A DNA stretch of 64,000 nucleotides from Toxonevra muliebris (lineage: Eukaryota > Arthropoda > Insecta > Diptera > Pallopteridae): the NCBI GenBank assembly GCA_963691655.1, contig OY829327.1, positions 81,852,019-81,916,018 on the forward strand, read 5' to 3'. Positions 11,585 through 23,500 of this stretch are shown here, one piece after another. Made by a program: the position numbers and the translations under genes. Position 1 is the first letter of the stretch, and each line of letters begins with the position of its first letter. Below the pieces are notes generated by a model. That model searched no databases and was not told the DNA's origin. It saw only the letters and a program-made list of their open reading frames with translations.

Positions 11585-14500
11585 CTATAAAAAATTGAAA
11601 GGAAAAACAAGAAAATATGAGTACGAAAATATATAAAAATTAATTTAAAATTGAGTTAAAGCAAATATAAAATATTTTAAACAAGAAAATAAAATTAAAA
11701 GAAAAAAGAGGTGAATTTGTGCGACACAATAAAATTCTATGAAAATCAAAATACAACCAGTGAAATACTAAATACAAAAAAAAAAGAAAAGAAAAGAAAA
11801 TAAAAACAATGCCAACAAAAAGAGGCACATGAGTGTCAAGTATTGTTTGGCATTGTGTGTTAATATGAACCCAATAAAACAAACGGCGAGTAGGTCCCAC
11901 AAACATATGCGCTTTGGAATGCATTCTGTTTATACAATAAACTGCATCATATTCCTTTCTATTTTAAAAGACATTAAGGAGGAAGCTTAGGTGTTATGTG
12001 ACTGATTGAGGATCATTCCGATGCTATTTATTTTCCGATTTTCGTTTTAATTTCGACCAATGCATTTCAATAGTTGGCAATCGAGGTCCACAGTCAATTT
12101 TACTTCTTTTGATATAACCGTGCCACGTTAGAATGACCTAGCTAACATCTCACTTCATAATAATGGGCGATAATTGTTTTCCACAACTTTATTTTCCTTT
12201 CCTTTCCTTTCCTTTCCTTTCCTTTCCTTTCCTTTCCTTTCCTTTCCTTTCCTTTCTTTTCCTTTCCTTTCCTTTCCTTTCCTTTCCTTTCCTTTCCTTT
12301 CCTTTCCTTTCCTTTCCTTTCCTTTTCTTTCCTTTTCTTTCCTTTTCTTTCCTTTTCTTTCCTTTTCATTCCTTTTCTTTCCTTTTCATTCCTTTTCTTT
12401 CCTTTTCTTTCCTTTCCTTTTCTTTTCTTTCCTTTCCTTTCCTTTCCTTTTCTTTCCTTTTCTTTCCTTTTCTTTCCTTTTCTTTCCTTTTCTTTCCTTT
12501 TCTTTCCTTTTCTTTCCTTTTCATTCCTTTTCTTTCCTTTTCTTTCCTTTTCTTTCCTTTTCTTTCCTTTTCTTTCCTTTTCTTTCCTTTTCTTTCCTTT
12601 CCTTTTCTTTCCTTTTCTTTCCTTTCCTTTCCTTTCCTTTCCTTTTCTTTTCTTTTCTTTTCTTTTCTTTTCTTTTCTTTTCTTTTCTTTTCTTTTCTTT
12701 TCTTTTCTTTTCTTTTCTTTTCTTTTCTTTTCTTTTCTTTTCTTTTCTTTTCTTTTCTTTTCTTTTCTTTTCTTTTCTTTTCTTTTCTTTTCTTTTCTTT
12801 CCTTTCCTTTCCTTTCCTTTCCTTTCCTTTCCTTTCCTTTCCTTTCCTTTCCTTTCCTTCCCTTTCCTTCCTTTTCCTAAAATTAATTTGCTTCTCAAAG
12901 AAGAGCACTAGACGCTTAGTAAAATGAAAGCACATTAAATATTGCCCTGGGGTATCTATGATTTAACACTTGTACATATGTATTAGTAAAAGTGTGTCAG
13001 GAACACACTTGAATGAAAGGAAAATAATAAAACAACAACAATGCAACAACAGGCAAGAAAAACACAAATACATGCCCAACGCCTTTCCCGTCTCCTAAAA
13101 AAAATGAAAAAACAACAGAAATTTCATTTATGTAAATGCCACCGACTGCTGCAGGCGGCAGCGCGATATCTTTCCTTATAGTTACCTACTCACGACGTAA
13201 CGATAGCAATATTAAATAATAAAAATTAAATATCTACAAAAAAAAATACCATACAGAAATAGATTTACCAACCCACACGCATACATTTACATGTGTTTTT
13301 TCTTATATACACGCACACACTCACGCATATAATAGAACGAGTATACTAGAGCAAGGACATGATGTTGCTCTGTAGATACCCTCAAAAACATTGAACAAAA
13401 ACAAAACAAAATGCACACAAACAAATCTACCACTTCAAGAGATACCCACTCACCTGATGGCCACTTGATGCCAATGGTAATCGTATAAATTAAATTTCAC
13501 TGGCAGCATTTCAGTGCTTTTATCTCGTTCTAGATACAAACGTAAACCATCCTTACACGATTCCAGATATAGATTGTGTGTGGCATTGCGTATGGAGAAT
13601 ATTGTCGCTGTGGTTTTGCTAGCATTTTGCTGGAAATAAAAACAGAAACAACATAATAAATAAATATAAGGTAGCGATGAAAATGTAAAAGAAATGTATA
13701 AAAAATATTTACATACATACAACAGAAAAATTGAGAAAAAACAAAAAAAATTGTATACACCATAATAAAAAATATGCACAGGTATTAATGTTTGCAAACG
13801 TAACAAATAAATGTATAAATATAAACATGAAATCGGTGATGGTAATGTTATCTACATAGGTTATGGTATGTAAAAAATATGCACAGGAGAAATGCAGAAT
13901 GTAAAAAGGACTATACTGTATTATAATCAGTCAATGCCTCGAGTTTGTAACAGTATTGCCAGATAAAACTGAATGAAAATATTCATCCAAATAATAAAAA
14001 CATCAAAAAACGTCATTGAGCCAAAAATTGTAAAAATTTTAATATTTTCAACATTTCTAGTGAGAAATTGGAAATTCCTTTCCGAATAAAACGTCATTGG
14101 GCCAAAAATTGTAAAAATTTTAATATTTTCAACATTTCTAGTGAGAAATTGGAAATTCCTTTCCGAATAAAGTCCAAAACTGTAATTTTTCCCGTCAATT
14201 CCAAAGCAAACTTTCAATTAGCTCAGAATTAGTAATTAATATAGAAAATAAGGGAAGCTGTCTGAACTTTAAAAATTAATAAAAAAAAGTTGTGTGACAT
14301 GTGGCGGAAACCATTATGGCGGATTGAAGTGCATTCAATACAATAATTTTTTAAAAATGCTATCATTCAAATGGCCTTCGCGGTCTTGTTTACAGGACTC
14401 CATCCGAGAGGTCGAGTTTTGTATGATTCTGTTGCATAAGTCGAACTGCATCTCACCAATGCTTTGAATGAAGTTGTTCCCCAGTTGGTCAATTGTTGTT

Positions 14501-17500
14501 GATTTGTTGGCATAAACCAGCGACATACCGTAGCCCCAGAGAAATCAGATAAATTGCACATTCAGGGCGGCTTTTCCATATCGCCTCTTTTATGGAAAAC
14601 ATTCTTGAAACAACTCCAATGTAATGCCCGCTGTGTGATGCATTGCACCGTTTTGTTAGAACCATATGTTGTCCAAGTCCATGCACTTCAATTGAGGCCA
14701 CAGAAAGTCAGATATCATGGTGCGATACTTTTCGCCATTAACAATCACCGTCTGGCCTTTCTTGTTTCGGAAAATGAATGGCCCAATAACGCCACCTGGC
14801 CAAAATCCACACCAAATTGTAAGTTTCTAAGTTTTTAGGATATAAAGGAGTCTCTTGATACTGTTCTCTGCCCTAATGTGGCAATTTTGCTTATTCACGA
14901 AGCCGTTCAACTAAAAATGCGCTTCATCACTGAAGATAATTTTGGGTCCGATTCCAACTGTTCTAGATCTCAATCAGTAAACATACGACGAGTTTGGTGG
15001 TCTTGGGGCTTCAGTTCCTGCGTCAAATGAATCTTGTACGGATATATGCCCAAGTCTTTTCAGCAAGTTGAGGTCACAGAAAGGCCAATTCCATGTGCAC
15101 AATCAGGAATCGAGAGGTTTGGCTATTCAGCCACACTTTAAGCAACAGCAGCAATATTCTAGCGTGACCGCACGTTTCGACCGCTTTGCTCGAATTTCGC
15201 AATAATTTGGTCAATTGATCACTCGGTTGGACGATTATTTCGGCAGTAAATATTTCGCAGCTTCCAAAAACTTTGGCAAACAGAACACGAACTTTTATAA
15301 TAGATTTTAAAAGAAGTTTACATGGTGTATCGCTCCATGGTAAAATGGTAACTATGACAAAACACAAACGTCGAAGAATGACAGTGCTGCCACCTGATAC
15401 CCCAGAGTAATAAGCTGCAAAAGTTCAGGCATAGCTATAGAAAACCCCTTTTAGAGTTTAGATTTTAGAGTTGTAGGTGGGCTGGACTAAACCAAAGCAC
15501 TCAGTCACGAGGCCATTGTGCTATACCCAAGGATAGAACCAATAGCAGAGAGTACAGAAAAACCCCTTAGTTTTAAAAATAATTTATTATATTATATACA
15601 GATTCTGAAAAACGCAATTTTTCAGCAAAACAACGTCAAAAAGTCTTAAACTCTAAAAAACGTCGAATGGCGTCACTTAACTAGGCCTGAAATTTGCAAA
15701 TAAGGGTGGTTCCCGCTCGTGGGACTCACGAGCTCAAACTTTCAGCGCTAAGTTGTAAGAAACGCACTGAACTGATTTGCAGGGACTTGAATGCTTTACT
15801 GGCATAACAGCTCAACGGATTCGGTTCTCTGATAGAGAATGAAAATAAAAAAAAAATATTTTAAACAATATTCCAATCGGAATTTTTATCCTTTTTTTGC
15901 ATACTAAGGAAGGATCTTCGACTACAAGAACATTCACTCAATTGTCAGGGTCTGTAATTTGGCTCAATCTCAGAGTTGTTCCTATAACTTCCTATAACTT
16001 CGTTGATGGAGATGGTTGGCATTCTTCTGCATTCTGAACATTCTCTCATATAATATAAAAAATATGAAAATTCAGAGAAAAAATTTTGGTCACTAGTGTA
16101 AAAAAATCATCAATGTGGAAGTCAACGATGGAAATTTGATAACTTGAATCCAGAAGCTGGGTAAAAACATAGCATTAGGATGAACAGATTTTACTTTTTT
16201 TCTGGGAGGGGAAAATACCCCAAAATAATAGTTTCAGTGGCCCGATTGAACTGCAACCTGCTTTAATTTTCAAACAGCTGGTAACCCTGCGTTTTTACCT
16301 CGCAGAACGACAGCTGGTTTTATTGTTTAGGAACGTGCAGAAGAACTGGCTTGTTAATAGTGTCAAAAACTGTTATCTTTGATGAAGTTAAAGCGTAATA
16401 ATGTAGTAGCGCTATATTTGGTGGGAAAGGCACAAGTGGCTATTGTTAGAGACCTCCAACATCTCAATGCTAATAAATCTTTCGTGTGTCGAACTACAAC
16501 ACGTTGCAGCGATACTGGCAGGGTTGTAAAACTTTATGGCGGTGGTCGGGAAAAAACTGTATCGGCGCCAGAAGTGTGGGCGGAAAGTGGAAGCCTGAAT
16601 TGAAAAAAATCCGCAACGGGGTGGCAGGAAAATGGCTGCTAACCTTGACATATTGGAAACAATCCTGCAACTAATAATAAAAAAATGAGCACAAAGTGAA
16701 GTCTTACGATTCCAAATAGGGCAAGATCTCACCGACAAAAAAAGTTTGAGAAAAATTTCGTATTGATCAATCCGTGAACAATCAAAATTATCGTGTCTAC
16801 CTACCACAAAGGAGACAGGAAAATTGGGTTATTCAGACCAACAGATGTCAAGCACCAACGTTTGTGGCTGTTTGGGCGCCCTTGACAACCGATGGCCCTC
16901 CGGCTCTCCGTTGGTGTCCAGATGTCAACAAAATGATTTCTGAAACTAATATTAAGCACGGTTCTTAGCAGAAGCCATAAGCTCGGTGGGGAGGCTAAGT
17001 TCAACACTAAGAAATACCAGAGTGTTGAAACACTAAAGAGAGCCCTCCTTTGTAAATAGAGAAAGATTCCGCAGGCTCACATGCATGTGGCATACGACTT
17101 ATTACTTATTTTTCGAACGACTCAGAACTATCGTTCTCGCCAGAGGCTGCCAAATTGAAAATGTTGAATACATTAGAAAAATATAATTAATAAAATTCAT
17201 TTTCAAACAAAAAAAATACAGCGTTTTGGAAATTTGCAGTTGTCTGAATTGCAACTTTTTTCGGTATTGTGAAATATCATGATTTTGCTGAGATGACACT
17301 GGTTGCTGCTAAGCAGTGGCGTTCTCAAATGGGTAAAATCGGTTAAGTGAGCGTGGTACCTTATATATAAGGGAAATTTTCAAAGTGTGTCTTGGAAGGA
17401 AGGTTAGGTTAGGTTTGGAAGGCGTGCGCGAATGTATATACATAGATATATATACATGTATGTATATATATGTATAAACCCGCACTTCCACTCGGAGACT

Positions 17501-20500
17501 TAATTGTCCATTGTGATTGCCCTCATTTAATTGTCCGGATGAGGCACGTCTCTAACCACGGTTTCCGTCAGCTGTCCAGGTAATCATTTGAATCATTTGG
17601 TTCTCCGGATGAAGGTAAGAAGATCCGATANNNNNNNNNNNNNNNNNNNNNNNNNNNNNNNNNNNNNNNNNNNNNNNNNNNNNNNNNNNNNNNNNNNNNN
17701 NNNNNNNNNNNNNNNNNNNNNNNNNNNNNNNNNNNNNNNNNNNNNNNNNNNNNNNNNNNNNNNNNNNNNNNNNNNNNNNNNNNNNNNNNNNNNNNNNNNN
17801 NNNNNNNNNNNNNNNNNNNNNNNNNNNNNNTCATGTTCTTCTTTCAACAGTCCGACTTCCGATGGAAAGGCTTAACAACTTTCGCCACATCAAGAACGAT
17901 GTGGCTTTAATACAAGCTCTCCAAAACTAAAGAACTCATATCTTTTTCGAGGGTGGGAATCGCACGAATAACAGCCCTTTATACGGGACATTGGGTGATT
18001 GGCTCGACATCGAAGAGATCGAAAGTCTCGAACACTTCCTGTGTGGCTGCCCGCTTTTAGCAAGATATAGACTCATAACCTTTGGCAAACTTTTCCTATG
18101 TGGGATAGGAGAGGCTGCTAATGTGAACCTCAGCATTCTGTTGAAGTTTTGTGACTTATCGAAATGGTTTGTGGAGATTATAGTTATTGCACTTATTGGG
18201 CTTCTTCGGATAATCGGAGGAGCAACCACTCAACCTAACCTGACCTTGGGTTTCTATTTTCTTTAGAATTGTGTGCCTGAAAGAGTTAAAAGAATCGTGA
18301 ATCAATGAAAATTTCCCCGAAAATATTTCTGTTTTATACCATATGTTTCCTATTGGGGTTTTGGATTTAAACATTAAAACGTACTGCTTAGTACAAAAAA
18401 AGGAATTCTGTGAAAGCAATTTGCTCGCGGATTTAACTAAGTTAAATTTTGCCTGAAAAAGTTTTCCAAATAACGAAATAAATATCACTGATTTTAACTA
18501 CCAGCAAAGAGTCAAAGTAGATACCATGCAATTTTTTCTACATTTCCCGCTAAGGTATTATAAAATCAAATTTTGACTTTATAGCTTCACAGCTTTTATT
18601 CGGAATATTTGTATTGAAAATTACTCATACGCACCGTGTGCTTTCTATAAATATTTTCTTCAAATGAAATGAAAATATCATTGTCTATGGCATGTCCACA
18701 TATACAATAATAATAAAAGACATAAAATCAAATGAAAACAAAAAATATTTATATCAATAAATAAACAAAACCAACATCAGCGTGTATTCTTTATATTGAC
18801 AATACTGCAATCATTGTCGACAGATATTGCATTTACTGGGTAGTGGGGGCTTTGAGGTACATAGATACATATAATAATAAAGAGCAGTGAAGCAGGGGTT
18901 TTTTTTTTATATGAATGTCTCCCAATACTCACATTAAAACCGCGTCCAATTTCCACATCCGCATCCAATGGCAACGAATATAAACGTTTTGAAACGACAA
19001 AACTATTTGTCCAGGAACAATCGACATAAATGGATATGAAATCACCATTTTGTATGCTATAAAAAATTGAAAGGAAAAACAAGAAAATATGAGTACGAAA
19101 ATATATAAAAATTAATTTAAAATTGAGTTAAAGCAAATATAAAATATTTTAAACAAGAAAATAAAATTAAAAGAAAAAAGAGGTGAATTTGTGCGACACA
19201 ATAAAATTCTATGAAAATCAAAATACAACCAGTGAAATACTAAATACAAAAAAAAAAGAAAAGAAAAGAAAATAAAAACAATGCCAACAAAAAGAGGCAC
19301 ATGAGTGTCAAGTATTGTTTGGCATTGTGTGTTAATATGAACCCAATAAAACAAACGGCGAGTAGGTCCCACAAACATATGCGCTTTGGAATGCATTCTG
19401 TTTATACAATAAACTGCATCATATTCCTTTCTATTTTAAAAGACATTAAGGAGGAAGCTTAGGTGTTATGTGACTGATTGAGGATCATTCCGATGCTATT
19501 TATTTTCCGATTTTCGTTTTAATTTCGACCAATGCATTTCAATAGTTGGCAATCGAGGTCCACAGTCAATTTTACTTCTTTTGATATAACCGTGCCACGT
19601 TAGAATGACCTAGCTAACATCTCACTTCATAATAATGGGCGATAATTGTTTTCCACAACTTTATTTTCCTTTCCTTTCCTTTCCTTTCCTTTCCTTTCCT
19701 TTCCTTTCCTTTCCTTTCCTTTCCTTTCTTTTCCTTTCCTTTCCTTTCCTTTCCTTTCCTTTCCTTTCCTTTCCTTTCCTTTCCTTTCCTTTCCTTTTCT
19801 TTCCTTTTCTTTCCTTTTCTTTCCTTTTCTTTCCTTTTCATTCCTTTTCTTTCCTTTTCATTCCTTTTCTTTCCTTTTCTTTCCTTTCCTTTTCTTTTCT
19901 TTCCTTTCCTTTCCTTTCCTTTTCTTTCCTTTTCTTTCCTTTTCTTTCCTTTTCTTTCCTTTTCTTTCCTTTTCTTTCCTTTCTTTCCTTTTCATTCCTT
20001 TTCTTTCCTTTTCTTTCCTTTTCTTTCCTTTTCTTTCCTTTTCTTTCCTTTTCTTTCCTTTTCTTTCCTTTCCTTTTTTCTTTCCTTTCCTTTCCTTTCC
20101 TTTCCTTTTCTTTTCTTTTCTTTTCTTTTCTTTTCTTTTCTTTTCTTTTCTTTTCTTTTCTTTTCTTTTCTTTTCTTTTCTTTTCTTTTCTTTTCTTTTC
20201 TTTTCTTTTCTTTTCTTTTCTTTTCTTTTCTTTTCTTTTCTTTTCTTTTCTTTTCTTTTCTTTTCTTTTCTTTTCTTTCCTTTCCTTTCCTTTCCTTTCC
20301 TTTCCTTTCCTTTCCTTTCCTTTCCTTTCCTTTCCTTCCCTTTCCTTCCTTTTCCTAAAATTAATTTGCTTCTCAAAGAAGAGCACTAGACGCTTAGTAA
20401 AATGAAAGCACATTAAATATTGCCCTGGGGTATCTATGATTTAACACTTGTACATATGTATTAGTAAAAGTGTGTCAGGAACACACTTGAATGAAAGGAA

Positions 20501-23500
20501 AATAATAAAACAACAACAATGCAACAACAGGCAAGAAAAACACAAATACATGCCCAACGCCTTTCCCGTCTCCTAAAAAAAATGAAAAAACAACAGAAAT
20601 TTCATTTATGTAAATGCCACCGACTGCTGCAGGCGGCAGCGCGATATCTTTCCTTATAGTTACCTACTCACGACGTAACGATAGCAATATTAAATAATAA
20701 AAATTAAATATCTACAAAAAAAAATACCATACAGAAATAGATTTACCAACCCACACGCATACATTTACATGTGTTTTTTCTTATATACACGCACACACTC
20801 ACGCATATAATAGAACGAGTATACTAGAGCAAGGACATGATGTTGCTCTGTAGATACCCTCAAAAACATTGAACAAAAACAAAACAAAATGCACACAAAC
20901 AAATCTACCACTTCAAGAGATACCCACTCACCTGATGGCCACTTGATGCCAATGGTAATCGTATAAATTAAATTTCACTGGCAGCATTTCAGTGCTTTTA
21001 TCTCGTTCTAGATACAAACGTAAACCATCCTTACACGATTCCAGATATAGATTGTGTGTGGCATTGCGTATGGAGAATATTGTCGCTGTGGTTTTGCTAG
21101 CATTTTGCTGGAAATAAAAACAGAAACAACATAATAAATAAATATAAGGTAGCGATGAAAATGTAAAAGAAATGTATAAAAAATATTTACATACATACAA
21201 CAGAAAAATTGAGAAAAAACAAAAAAAATTGTATACACCATAATAAAAAATATGCACAGGTATTAATGTTTGCAAACGTAACAAATAAATGTATAAATAT
21301 AAACATGAAATCGGTGATGGTAATGTTATCTACATAGGTTATGGTATGTAAAAAATATGCACAGGAGAAATGCAGAATGTAAAAAGGACTATACTGTATT
21401 ATAATCAGTCAATGCCTCGAGTTTGTAACAGTATTGCCAGATAAAACTGAATGAAAATATTCATCCAAATAATAAAAACATCAAAAAACGTCATTGAGCC
21501 AAAAATTGTAAAAATTTTAATATTTTCAACATTTCTAGTGAGAAATTGGAAATTCCTTTCCGAATAAAACGTCATTGGGCCAAAAATTGTAAAAATTTTA
21601 ATATTTTCAACATTTCTAGTGAGAAATTGGAAATTCCTTTCCGAATAAAGTCCAAAACTGTAATTTTTCCCGTCAATTCCAAAGCAAACTTTCAATTAGC
21701 TCAGAATTAGTAATTAATATAGAAAATAAGGGAAGCTGTCTGAACTTTAAAAATTAATAAAAAAAAGTTGTGTGACATGTGGCGGAAACCATTATGGCGG
21801 ATTGAAGTGCATTCAATACAATAATTTTTTAAAAATGCTATCATTCAAATGGCCTTCGCGGTCTTGTTTACAGGACTCCATCCGAGAGGTCGAGTTTTGT
21901 ATGATTCTGTTGCATAAGTCGAACTGCATCTCACCAATGCTTTGAATGAAGTTGTTCCCCAGTTGGTCAATTGTTGTTGATTTGTTGGCATAAACCAGCG
22001 ACATACCGTAGCCCCAGAGAAATCAGATAAATTGCACATTCAGGGCGGCTTTTCCATATCGCCTCTTTTATGGAAAACATTCTTGAAACAACTCCAATGT
22101 AATGCCCGCTGTGTGATGCATTGCACCGTTTTGTTAGAACCATATGTTGTCCAAGTCCATGCACTTCAATTGAGGCCACAGAAAGTCAGATATCATGGTG
22201 CGATACTTTTCGCCATTAACAATCACCGTCTGGCCTTTCTTGTTTCGGAAAATGAATGGCCCAATAACGCCACCTGGCCAAAATCCACACCAAATTGTAA
22301 GTTTCTAAGTTTTTAGGATATAAAGGAGTCTCTTGATACTGTTCTCTGCCCTAATGTGGCAATTTTGCTTATTCACGAAGCCGTTCAACTAAAAATGCGC
22401 TTCATCACTGAAGATAATTTTGGGTCCGATTCCAACTGTTCTAGATCTCAATCAGTAAACATACGACGAGTTTGGTGGTCTTGGGGCTTCAGTTCCTGCG
22501 TCAAATGAATCTTGTACGGATATATGCCCAAGTCTTTTCAGCAAGTTGAGGTCACAGAAAGGCCAATTCCATGTGCACAATCAGGAATCGAGAGGTTTGG
22601 CTATTCAGCCACACTTTAAGCAACAGCAGCAATATTCTAGCGTGACCGCACGTTTCGACCGCTTTGCTCGAATTTCGCAATAATTTGGTCAATTGATCAC
22701 TCGGTTGGACGATTATTTCGGCAGTAAATATTTCGCAGCTTCCAAAAACTTTGGCAAACAGAACACGAACTTTTATAATAGATTTTAAAAGAAGTTTACA
22801 TGGTGTATCGCTCCATGGTAAAATGGTAACTATGACAAAACACAAACGTCGAAGAATGACAGTGCTGCCACCTGATACCCCAGAGTAATAAGCTGCAAAA
22901 GTTCAGGCATAGCTATAGAAAACCCCTTTTAGAGTTTAGATTTTAGAGTTGTAGGTGGGCTGGACTAAACCAAAGCACTCAGTCACGAGGCCATTGTGCT
23001 ATACCCAAGGATAGAACCAATAGCAGAGAGTACAGAAAAACCCCTTAGTTTTAAAAATAATTTATTATATTATATACAGATTCTGAAAAACGCAATTTTT
23101 CAGCAAAACAACGTCAAAAAGTCTTAAACTCTAAAAAACGTCGAATGGCGTCACTTAACTAGGCCTGAAATTTGCAAATAAGGGTGGTTCCCGCTCGTGG
23201 GACTCACGAGCTCAAACTTTCAGCGCTAAGTTGTAAGAAACGCACTGAACTGATTTGCAGGGACTTGAATGCTTTACTGGCATAACAGCTCAACGGATTC
23301 GGTTCTCTGATAGAGAATGAAAATAAAAAAAAAATATTTTAAACAATATTCCAATCGGAATTTTTATCCTTTTTTTGCATACTAAGGAAGGATCTTCGAC
23401 TACAAGAACATTCACTCAATTGTCAGGGTCTGTAATTTGGCTCAATCTCAGAGTTGTTCCTATAACTTCCTATAACTTCGTTGATGGAGATGGTTGGCAT

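Larger units (their letters stand above)
10359..17630. repeat. First copy of 7.3-kb duplicated block (probable contig overlap)
   Basis: This 7,272-bp block recurs at 17831-25108. The offset is 7,472 bases up to the microsatellite and 7,478 after it. Every open frame compared outside the microsatellite is identical between the copies. The block ends directly at a 200-N gap. It contains two exons of the TSP1/laminin-G gene, a pentanucleotide microsatellite, two mariner-family relics and part of a LINE at each end. Confidence 0.95.

Noticed and set aside
12142..12935. Long open frames on both strands (Phe/Leu/Ser/Pro-rich or Lys/Arg/Glu/Gly-rich) and their counterparts at 19614-20413
   Set aside because: They are translations of the TTTCC/TTTTC microsatellite, open in several frames at once, and change with repeat length.
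17568..17875. Open frames spanning the N gap
   Set aside because: They consist mostly of undetermined residues and reflect only the absence of stops in Ns.
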